Shown here in pieces: positions 1 to 5,183 of a DNA stretch of 9,595 nt (within the stretch, counting starts at the first letter, position 1; the number at the start of each line of letters is the position of its first letter). Source of the DNA: Chloroflexota bacterium. GTDB lineage: Bacteria > Chloroflexota > Anaerolineae > B4-G1. A model generated the notes under the pieces. It saw only the letters and a program-made list of their open reading frames with translations, was not told the DNA's origin and made no database searches. The position numbers and the translations under genes are program-made. Where the stretch lies: the NCBI GenBank assembly GCA_003648085.1, contig QMOC01000056.1, forward strand, positions 1 through 9,595. Reading direction: 5' to 3'.

Positions 1-624
1 CATGAGGATCTCCAGGAATTCCTGCTGGTGATCAAACAGGGTGCCGACCGGCTGACCCAGTTGGTGGAAGATCTCCTGTTTCTGGTCCGGCTGGACACCG
101 GCCGGGTGGCGGAGGAGTTCCGCCTGCTGGCCTGTGTACGCCACGACCTGGATGCGATTTTGAGACGTACGGTCCAGCAGTACGAGGAGCAGGCCATGGC
201 CTGTGGCGTGATGCTGGAGACAAGGCTGGATTCCAACCTGCCCCCAGTATGGCTATGCGAGCCTCTCTTTGTAGACGCTCTGGGGCGACTGGTAGACAAC
301 GGGATCAAGTTCTCCAAGGAGAAGGGAAAGCGGGTGACGGTGAGCGCCCAGGCCACCGGTGACTGGGTAGAGGTCGCTGTGTCCGACCAGGGGGTGGGTA
401 TCCCCGCCGAGGAGATACCGCATCTCTTTCAGCATTTCCGGCAGATTGACCGAGATAAAATGGAACAACAGGGAGTCGGCCTGGGGTTGGCCATCGCCCA
501 GGAACTGATTTACCTGCACAGCGGCGAGATCACCGTGAAGAGCAAGCCCGGCGTGGGCAGTATCTTCACAATTCGGCTACCGCTGGCTGGAGATAGACAG
601 AGCGTGCCACCATGGCTTGATTAG
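1..624 (+). CDS. Sensor histidine kinase, C-terminal part (5' end outside window)
   Basis: The frame is open from base 1 and ends at TAG 622-624, giving 207 visible residues. The protein is the catalytic half of a two-component sensor kinase, which autophosphorylates on a His and passes the phosphate to a response regulator. The first ~35 residues match the second helix of the HisKA dimerisation domain (TQLVEDLLFLVRLDTG); the phospho-acceptor His must lie upstream of the window. A HATPase_c domain follows: N box with Asn at visible residue 100 (LVDNGIKFS), G1 box DQGVGIP at 129-135, a phenylalanine-rich F box (HLFQHFRQ), and G2 box GVGLGLAI at 158-165. It closes with the usual GVGSIFTIRLPL strand. 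A GTG at 28 could be mistaken for a start, but homology runs straight through it. Any sensor or membrane region and the partner regulator are outside the window. All ATP-binding boxes look intact. The individual family member cannot be named. Confidence 0.93.
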   Translation, partial: HEDLQEFLLVIKQGADRLTQLVEDLLFLVRLDTGRVAEEFRLLACVRHDLDAILRRTVQQYEEQAMACGVMLETRLDSNLPPVWLCEPLFVDALGRLVDNGIKFSKEKGKRVTVSAQATGDWVEVAVSDQGVGIPAEEIPHLFQHFRQIDRDKMEQQGVGLGLAIAQELIYLHSGEITVKSKPGVGSIFTIRLPLAGDRQSVPPWLD

Positions 625-683
625 GCAGAGGTGCTTTGCGCACTCCATCAGTCCCCTGGCAGTCTATTACCCGATGATTGAGA

Positions 684-741
684 AGTAAAAAGAACCCTTG
701 CGAAGGTTAGGCCCGGCGGGATTCGCGGCCTTCGCAAGGGT
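684..741 (-). terminator. Intrinsic terminator of the YtxH gene, possibly shared with the kinase gene
   Basis: Bases 695-706 (CCCTTGCGAAGG) and 729-740 (CCTTCGCAAGGG) form a perfect 12-bp inverted repeat. It extends to 13 bp with the A694/T741 pair and has a 22-nt loop. Read on the minus strand, the stem is followed by TTCTTTTTACT (bases 693-683), a proper T-run, 26 bp past the stop of the YtxH gene. On the plus strand no T-run follows, so its use by the histidine kinase gene is less certain. Confidence 0.82.
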
Positions 742-766
742 GGCACAGGGTAGCCAATCAACACGA

Positions 767-1018
767 CTACGCCTGGGGCTGTTCGGGCGCGGTCTCGAGG
801 GTGACCGGGGTGCCGCGCTTGAACGCCTCTAATTGTGCTTCTAGTTCAGCCCGGCGGGCAGCGGCGGCCCGTTTTCCCTCTTCGATTAATTCCTGCACAC
901 GGGTGCGTACCCGCTCCTGGAGTTCCGACCCCGAATAGGGAGTCAGTAATATCCCGGCTGCAGCCCCGACCACGGCCCCAGCAAATACCCCGGCTAAGAA
1001 ACTGATAACCTTGCGCAT
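767..1018 (-). CDS. YtxH-family small membrane-associated protein
   Basis: The product is 83 aa. The N-terminus holds one hydrophobic, Gly/Ala-rich segment (about residues 5-26, FLAGVFAGAVVGAAAGILLTP), followed at once by PYSG-SELQERVR. The hydrophobic stretch, then (A/T)P-x-SG, then a charged helix, is the hallmark of the YtxH domain (PF12732), small proteins often tied to general stress in other bacteria. Residues 31-67 are rich in Glu, Arg, Ala and Gln and should form a long helix or coiled coil; the tail is short and Pro/Gln-rich. I chose the ATG at 1018 because an ideal AAGGAGGT (1026-1033) sits 8 nt before it. The frame runs open upstream to 1129, but that stretch is the intergenic repeat and lacks homology. 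It appears monocistronic, with its own terminator downstream. The exact molecular role is unknown. Confidence 0.85.
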   Translation of the reverse strand: MRKVISFLAGVFAGAVVGAAAGILLTPYSGSELQERVRTRVQELIEEGKRAAAARRAELEAQLEAFKRGTPVTLETAPEQPQA

Positions 1019-1058
1019 TGCCTCCACCTCCTTGAATCGTCGAATCGTCAGCCTTATG

Positions 1059-1152
1059 AATATTATAGTAGTGGCGACTTCAGTCGCTCTGACCTCGCTT
1101 TGAACGACTGAAGTCGTTACTACGAGCAAAATCGCCAGTGTTCAATATTATA
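1059..1152. repeat. Palindromic repeat, REP/MITE-like, with flanking 9-bp direct repeats
   Basis: Arms 1068-1086 (GTAGTGGCGACTTCAGTCG) and 1105-1123 (CGACTGAAGTCGTTACTAC) are complementary over 19 positions, apart from two G/T positions that would be G-U pairs in plus-strand RNA. The loop is 18 nt. Each arm contains its own small palindrome (CGACT-TC-AGTCG). An identical AATATTATA lies directly left of the left arm (1059-1067) and 20 bp right of the right arm (1144-1152). The layout resembles a small non-autonomous mobile repeat with a target-site duplication, but both direct-repeat copies also read TATAATATT on the minus strand, so they may simply be AT-rich promoter sequence. Confidence 0.6.
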
Positions 1153-1175
1153 CACTACATTGCGTCGGTGGGGAA
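1147..1175 (-). promoter_or_regulatory. Candidate promoter for the YtxH gene
   Basis: On the minus strand TATAAT lies at 1152-1147, with TTCCCC (3 of 6 matches to TTGACA) 17 bp upstream at 1175-1170. A second TATAAT lies at 1067-1062, much nearer the gene but with no recognisable -35. If the first is used, the palindromic repeat would be transcribed in the leader. Both -10 boxes are perfect and both -35 regions are poor, so the choice is open. Confidence 0.35.
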
Positions 1176-1268
1176 GTCTTGTGACTCATTGGGCTGCCCG
1201 TCCCCAGAGCATAAGCGCCACCGGCGGCAAAACCGATCCTCGACGGGGAAGAAGAATAACCATTCCCC

Positions 1269-1296
1269 TTGACACCCCCTACCATCGTGGTACAAT
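1269..1296 (+). promoter_or_regulatory. Sigma70-type promoter of the sat operon
   Basis: A perfect -35 (TTGACA, 1269-1274), a 16-bp spacer and the -10 TACAAT (1291-1296) are preceded by TG at 1288-1289, an extended -10. Transcription should start near 1303, leaving a leader of about 35 nt before the TTG start of sat. A 13-bp palindrome TACCA-TCG-TGGTA (1280-1292) fills the 3' half of the spacer and runs into the -10, where a bound repressor would block RNA polymerase. Confidence 0.75.
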
Positions 1297-1326
1297 CCCA
1301 CTGCGTTCATCCCAAACCACAGGTAA

Positions 1327-1341
1327 AGGAGCAGGAAGTTG
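1327..1341 (+). promoter_or_regulatory. Ribosome binding site fixing the TTG start of sat
   Basis: AGGAG at 1327-1331 lies 7 nt before the TTG at 1339-1341. No in-frame ATG or GTG lies near the conserved N-terminal sequence, so the TTG is the best start. Confidence 0.75.
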
Positions 1342-2526
1342 AGCGAGCCGTATTACAACGTCATCCGTCCCCATGGCGGTGTGCTGGTGGACCGCGTCCT
1401 GCGCGGCGAGGTGCGGGAGGCAGTGCGGGAGCGTGCCGAGCGCATGGTCAAGGTCCCTTTAGGTCGAATGGGCCTCTCCGACCTGGAACTACTGGCCACC
1501 GGTGCCCTCAGCCCTCTCACCGGCTTCATGCTCAAAGCCGACTACGACCGCTGCGTTGAAGAGATGCGCTTGGCCAACGGCCTGGTTTGGTCCATACCCG
1601 TCACTCTGGCCGTGGAGCAGGGCCTGGCCGACCGCGTCCGGGAAGGGCAGGAGGTAGCCCTCTGCGAAGGAGAGCGGGTCCTGGCGGTGATGGAGGTCGC
1701 CGAGAAATACCCTTATGACCGCAAGGTCAAGGAGCGGGAGGCCCGCGAGGTCTACCGCACTACCGACGAGGCCCATCCAGGCGTGGCCCGCCTCTACCGG
1801 CAGGGCGAGGTGTTGCTAGGTGGGGACATCTGGCTGGTGGACTGGCCTGCTGCCTGCAAGACCGAGTTCCCAGAACTACGCCACACCCCGGCCGAGACGC
1901 GGCGTATGTTTGCCCGTCGGGGCTGGCGCTCCGTCGTCGGCTTCCAGACGCGCAATCCCATCCACCGCGCCCACGAGTACATCCAGAAGACGGCGCTGGA
2001 GATCGTGGACGGCCTCTTCCTCCACCCGCTGGTCGGCGAGACCAAGAAAGACGACATTCCCGCCGAGGTGCGCATCGCCTCCTACCAGGCCATCCTGCGC
2101 GATTACTACCCCGCCGAGCGGGTCATCCTGGGCGTCTTCCCCGCTGCTATGCGCTACGCCGGCCCCCGCGAGGCCATCTTCCACGCCATCGCCCGCAAGA
2201 ACTACGGCTGCACCCACTTCATCGTCGGGCGTGATCACGCCGGCGTGGGCAACTACTACGGCACCTACGACGCCCAGAACATATTCGATCAGTTCCCACC
2301 GGAGGACATCGGCATCGTCCCCCTCAGGTTCGAGCACGCTTTCTACTGCAAGAAGTGTGGCGGGATTGTCTCCGCTAAGACCTGCCCTCACGGGCCGGAG
2401 GATCGGATCTTCCTCAGCGGCACCCAGGTGCGCCAGATGCTGGAGCGGGGGGAGATGCTGCCGGAGGAGTTCACCCGGCCCGAGGTAGCCCGCGTGTTGC
2501 TGGAGGGGATGAAGCATCGGAAGTGA
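1339..2526 (+). CDS. sat: Sulfate adenylyltransferase (ATP sulfurylase)
   Basis: The product is a single-chain ATP sulfurylase of 395 aa (EC 2.7.7.4), which makes adenylylsulfate (APS) and pyrophosphate from sulfate and ATP in the cytoplasm. Residues 1-165 fit the N-terminal PUA-like domain; the rest is the nucleotidyltransferase domain. The active-site motif [10 protein letters not shown] (203-212) keeps the Gln, Arg, Asn and both His. GRDHAG (297-302) and the late SGTQVRQML (360-368) are also intact. C337, C340, C349 and H351 (CKKC...KTCPH) match the zinc site typical of short, often thermophile-type Sat proteins. No APS kinase domain is fused at the C-terminus. It starts at TTG with a good ribosome site and is probably the first gene of an operon with the phosphodiesterase and M23 peptidase. 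No aprAB, cysC or cysH is in the window, so assimilatory and dissimilatory use cannot be told apart. Identification is firm. Confidence 0.97.
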   Translation: MSEPYYNVIRPHGGVLVDRVLRGEVREAVRERAERMVKVPLGRMGLSDLELLATGALSPLTGFMLKADYDRCVEEMRLANGLVWSIPVTLAVEQGLADRVREGQEVALCEGERVLAVMEVAEKYPYDRKVKEREAREVYRTTDEAHPGVARLYRQGEVLLGGDIWLVDWPAACKTEFPELRHTPAETRRMFARRGWRSVVGFQTRNPIHRAHEYIQKTALEIVDGLFLHPLVGETKKDDIPAEVRIASYQAILRDYYPAERVILGVFPAAMRYAGPREAIFHAIARKNYGCTHFIVGRDHAGVGNYYGTYDAQNIFDQFPPEDIGIVPLRFEHAFYCKKCGGIVSAKTCPHGPEDRIFLSGTQVRQMLERGEMLPEEFTRPEVARVLLEGMKHRK

Positions 2527-2532
2527 GCGTCG

Positions 2533-2597
2533 CAGGTTCCGAGTTCCAGGTTTCAGGTCATAAGTTGAACAACCTGAAACCTTGAACTTGAAACGTG
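2533..2597. repeat. Imperfect inverted repeat in the sat-phosphodiesterase spacer
   Basis: Arms 2533-2558 and 2572-2597 pair over 26 positions with three mismatches and one G-T. The inner 11 bp (AGGTTTCAGGT / ACCTGAAACCT) are perfect, with a 13-nt loop. The sequence is built from GTTTC/GTTCC-like words, a composition I associate from memory with dispersed intergenic repeats in several environmental phyla. No T-run follows, so it is not a standard terminator; the RNA hairpin could still stabilise or attenuate the operon message. Confidence 0.65.
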
Positions 2598-2605
2598 AAA
2601 CAACG

Positions 2606-2620
2606 AAAGGACAAAAGGTG
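2606..2620 (+). promoter_or_regulatory. Ribosome binding site fixing the GTG start of the phosphodiesterase
   Basis: AAAGGA at 2606-2611 lies 6 nt before GTG 2618-2620. The frame is open upstream to a TTG at 2582, but that stretch belongs to the inverted repeat and encodes no conserved sequence. Confidence 0.75.
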
Positions 2621-4060
2621 CTTAAATTATTCAAGCGTCACAAACCGCGCAAGGTCTTCATCGCCGGCCTCGATTGCGCCCCACCGGCGGTGCTGTTCCA
2701 GACGAGCGCTGAGGGCAGCCTGGGTCTGAAGGACCAACTGCCCAACCTGAGCCGCCTCATTGACGAAGGTATCTATGGGCCGCTCTCCAGTTCCATCCCC
2801 TGCATCACCGTCCCGGCCTGGTGCTCGATGCTTTCCGGCAAGGATCCCGGCGTGCTGGGCTTCTACGGCTTCCGCAATCGGGCCGATCACTCCTACGACC
2901 GCATGACCATCGCCACCGCCAACGCCGTCCACGAGAAGCGCGTCTGGGACATCCTGAGCGAGGCCGATAAGACCTCCGTCGTCGTCGGCGTGCCGCAGAC
3001 CTACCCCATCAAGCCGCTCAAGGGCTACCTGATCAGCAGTTTCCTCACCCCCAGCACCGAGCGGCAGTACACCTTCCCGCACGAACTGCGCTACGAGATT
3101 GACCGGGTGCTGGGCGGCCAGCCCTACGACGTGGATGTGCCCCAGTTCCGCACCGAGGACAAAGACCACCTCCTGCGACAGATCCAGGAGATGACCGAGA
3201 AGCGATTCGCCGTCATCAAGTATCTCCTGCGGGAGAAGGCGTGGGATTTCTTCATGTTCGTCGAGATCGGCCTGGACCGCATCCATCACGGGATGTGGAA
3301 GTTCTGGGACCCTGCCCACCCCAAGCACGAGCCGGGTAACCCCTACGAGAACGCCATCCCCGACTACTACCGCTACCTGGATCGGGAACTGGGCGAGATT
3401 CTGGGAATGTTGGACGACGACACGGTGGTACTCGTCGTCTCCGACCACGGGGCCAAGGCGATGGAGGGGGGCTTCGCCATTAACGAGTGGTTCCGGCGGG
3501 AGGGACTGCTGGTGTTGAAAGAGGAGCCCCGCTACGAGGGACTGGTTCCCTTCGAGAAGGTGGAGGTGGATTGGGAGAAAACCACCGCCTGGGGGGCCGG
3601 CGGCTACTACGCCCGTGTGTTCCTGAACGTCGAGGGGCGCGAACCGCAGGGGAAGATTCCCGCCCGCGATTATGAGAAGGTGCGCGACGAGATCAAGGAG
3701 ATGATCGAGGCCCTGCCTGATCACAACGGCAAACCGATGGGCTCCGTCGCCTTCAAGCCAGAGGAGTTATACCGCGAGGTGCGCAACGTCGCCCCCGACC
3801 TGATGGTCTACTTTGGCAACTTGCGCTGGCGGTCGGTGGGCTCCTTCGGTTTGCCCGACCTCTACACCTTCGAGAATGACATTGGCCCGGACGACGCCAA
3901 CCACGATCAGGACGGCGTCTTCGTGCTCTGGGACCCGCGCAAGAACTACGGCGGTCAATACGTGGAGGGACTGCAACTGATGGATGTGGCCCCCACTGTG
4001 CTCGACTTGATGGGGGTGCGGGTGCCGCCGGATATGCAGGGCCGTATTGTGCGGCGGTAA
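2618..4060 (+). CDS. Alkaline-phosphatase-superfamily phosphodiesterase / nucleotide pyrophosphatase
   Basis: This 480-aa protein has the type I phosphodiesterase/nucleotide pyrophosphatase fold (PF01663, COG3379-like). The two-metal site can be traced. D19 lies in FIAGLDCAPP, and T64 in CITVPAW (62-68) is the likely nucleophile. D220 and H224 are in GLDRIHHGMW, D276 and H277 in VVSDHG (273-278), and H429 in ANHDQDGVF. The ending APTVLDLMGVRVPPDMQGR (458-476) is typical of the family. All metal ligands are present, so it should be active. No signal peptide or membrane segment is seen, implying a cytoplasmic enzyme. Known relatives hydrolyse phosphodiesters or nucleotide pyrophosphates, and some superfamily members act on sulfate esters; the substrate here is unknown. 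It lies 91 bp after sat and overlaps the M23 gene by one base, so a shared transcript is likely. A role in turnover of APS or other nucleotides would be speculation from position. Confidence 0.88.
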   Translation: MLKLFKRHKPRKVFIAGLDCAPPAVLFQTSAEGSLGLKDQLPNLSRLIDEGIYGPLSSSIPCITVPAWCSMLSGKDPGVLGFYGFRNRADHSYDRMTIATANAVHEKRVWDILSEADKTSVVVGVPQTYPIKPLKGYLISSFLTPSTERQYTFPHELRYEIDRVLGGQPYDVDVPQFRTEDKDHLLRQIQEMTEKRFAVIKYLLREKAWDFFMFVEIGLDRIHHGMWKFWDPAHPKHEPGNPYENAIPDYYRYLDRELGEILGMLDDDTVVLVVSDHGAKAMEGGFAINEWFRREGLLVLKEEPRYEGLVPFEKVEVDWEKTTAWGAGGYYARVFLNVEGREPQGKIPARDYEKVRDEIKEMIEALPDHNGKPMGSVAFKPEELYREVRNVAPDLMVYFGNLRWRSVGSFGLPDLYTFENDIGPDDANHDQDGVFVLWDPRKNYGGQYVEGLQLMDVAPTVLDLMGVRVPPDMQGRIVRR

Positions 4061-5052
4061 TGAGGAAGATGAAGCCAAGCGAGACCAAAGGGGGCGGAAA
4101 AGGCCCCCTTTCGCTATTGATGTGGGCGATTCTGGCTGCTGTGCTGGCGGCGGTGGCCTACCTGACCGGCGCAGGACTGGCGCGTCGCTGGATGGGGCCT
4201 GCCCCGGCGCGTGGTGGGATGGAATCGCCACTGGCGCTCCCCGGCGAAACGTCAGTTGCGGCGCAGGCTGCCGCCTGGCTCACACCTGGTGACCCTGTTG
4301 AAGGGGTACTGGGCACGGAGGCCGGGGACGAGTGGCAGTTTGGGGGTCGCGTCGGACAGTCCGCCACCATCGAAATGTGGCTCCACCCCGGCTCCGGTTC
4401 CAGTATTGAGGCCGAACTGGCCGTCCACCTGATCGGGCCGGACGGAAGTGTGGTGGCGGAGGAGGCCGGATCCGTCTTCCTACCCCCCTACCTGGTCGTG
4501 TCGCATCTGCCGAGCACAGGCATCTATCGAGTGCGGGTGACGCCGACCTCAGGTGCACCGGGTCGGTATTCCCTCGCGCTCACTCTCTCAGATACATCAG
4601 CGCCGGTCACGCCTGGAGCGACCCCGCTCCCACAGCCGACCGTAGCCGTCTCCGACGTCACCGCAGCCATCGCTGCTCAGGGGCTGTTCCAGTGGCCTAC
4701 CCCCCGACGTGAGATCTCCGGCTGGACCTTCCACGACCCCGGCAATCCCCGTCATATCGGCCTCGATATCGCCGCCCGGATGTGGGATCCTATCGTCGCG
4801 GTGGCCGATGGGGTGGTGATCTTCGCCGAGTGGGGGGGCGGGTACGGCAACCTGGTCATCGTGGATCACGGCAATGGCTGGCGCTCCTACTACGCACACC
4901 TGGCGGAAATCGTGGTCGAGGTCGGGCAGGAGGTGCGGCAGGGGGAACTCCTGGGGGGCGCAGGCAGTACCGGCAATTCCACAGGGCCGCACCTGCACTT
5001 TGAGTTACGCTACCAGGGCCGCCCGGTGGATCCTCACCTTTACCTGCCATAG
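4060..5052 (+). CDS. Membrane-anchored M23 (LytM-type) metallopeptidase
   Basis: The protein is 330 aa. A positively charged N-terminus precedes one hydrophobic segment at about 17-40 (LLMWAILAAVLAAVAYLTGA), a signal anchor that places the rest outside the cytoplasm. Residues ~76-176 form a beta-rich region resembling a PPC-like sandwich (DEWQFGGRVGQSATIEMWL through IYRVRVTPTSG-APGRYSLAL). A Pro/Thr-rich linker (~180-200) joins it to the M23 domain (~208-330). The zinc ligands fit the family: H232 and D236 in HIGLD, H313 in HLHFE (311-315), with H280 in YYAH as catalytic His. Such enzymes cut peptide cross-links in peptidoglycan. The ATG overlaps the upstream TAA (TAATG), and no clear ribosome site is seen, so translation is probably coupled to the phosphodiesterase. 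An ATG at 4069 is an alternative start. A hairpin terminator follows within 80 bp. Only position suggests a link to sulfate activation. Confidence 0.9.
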   Translation: MRKMKPSETKGGGKGPLSLLMWAILAAVLAAVAYLTGAGLARRWMGPAPARGGMESPLALPGETSVAAQAAAWLTPGDPVEGVLGTEAGDEWQFGGRVGQSATIEMWLHPGSGSSIEAELAVHLIGPDGSVVAEEAGSVFLPPYLVVSHLPSTGIYRVRVTPTSGAPGRYSLALTLSDTSAPVTPGATPLPQPTVAVSDVTAAIAAQGLFQWPTPRREISGWTFHDPGNPRHIGLDIAARMWDPIVAVADGVVIFAEWGGGYGNLVIVDHGNGWRSYYAHLAEIVVEVGQEVRQGELLGGAGSTGNSTGPHLHFELRYQGRPVDPHLYLP

Positions 5053-5101
5053 GTCTGCTGCAATTGAGAGTGGAGCGGTTCTGCTAACCGCCTGGGAGAC
5101 C

Positions 5102-5132
5102 AACCGCCATTCCGGTCCGGCGGTTTTCGTTT
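5102..5132 (+). terminator. Intrinsic terminator of the sat operon
   Basis: AACCGCC (5102-5108) and GGCGGTT (5119-5125) form a 7-bp GC-rich stem with a 10-nt loop, followed by TTCGTTT. It lies 50 bp past the M23 stop and ahead of the metG promoter. A smaller hairpin, GCGGTT (5075-5080) / AACCGC (5086-5091), sits just upstream and shares the same words, so alternative pairings exist. Confidence 0.72.
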
Positions 5133-5143
5133 ATTATATCTTG

Positions 5144-5152
5144 TGTTACAAT
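5144..5152 (+). promoter_or_regulatory. Extended -10 promoter of metG
   Basis: TG-T-TACAAT at 5144-5152 is an extended -10 element, identical in form to the TG-N-TACAAT of the sat promoter. The -35 region (TTTTCG, 5124-5129, 17-bp spacing) is weak and overlaps the T-run of the upstream terminator. Transcription would begin near 5159, leaving a leader of about 25 nt. Confidence 0.6.
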
Positions 5153-5183
5153 ATACCGCACCCCCCTTGAGGAGGAAACGGCA

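Larger units (their letters stand above)
1019..1338. other. Divergent intergenic region between the YtxH gene and sat
   Basis: This 320-bp stretch carries no credible gene. From left to right it holds the ribosome binding site of the YtxH gene (1026-1033), two copies of AATATTATA (1059-1067 and 1144-1152) flanking a palindromic repeat (1068-1123), about 115 bp in which I see nothing convincing (1153-1268), the sat promoter (1269-1296), and the sat leader with its ribosome binding site (1297-1338). A 60-codon open frame at 1160-1342 overlaps the sat promoter and lacks a ribosome site or family resemblance. Confidence 0.8.

Noticed and set aside
767..1129. Longer 120-aa version of the YtxH protein
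   Set aside because: The extra 37 codons run through the palindromic repeat and carry no family likeness; the ATG at 1018 has an ideal ribosome site.
1160..1342. 60-codon plus-strand frame ahead of sat
   Set aside because: It overlaps the sat promoter, lacks a ribosome site, and resembles no family.
1876..2634. 252-codon minus-strand frame opposite sat
   Set aside because: It is antisense to a firmly identified gene; open frames of this size are common opposite GC-rich genes.
2627..3724. 365-codon minus-strand frame opposite the phosphodiesterase
   Set aside because: Its low-complexity Val/Leu/Gly/His-rich composition is typical of the complement of a GC-rich gene; the plus-strand frame holds all catalytic motifs.
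5053..5183. T-box or SAM-type riboswitch before metG
   Set aside because: The gap is too short, no T-box consensus is seen, and the likely promoter -10 lies downstream of the hairpins, so they are not in the metG leader.
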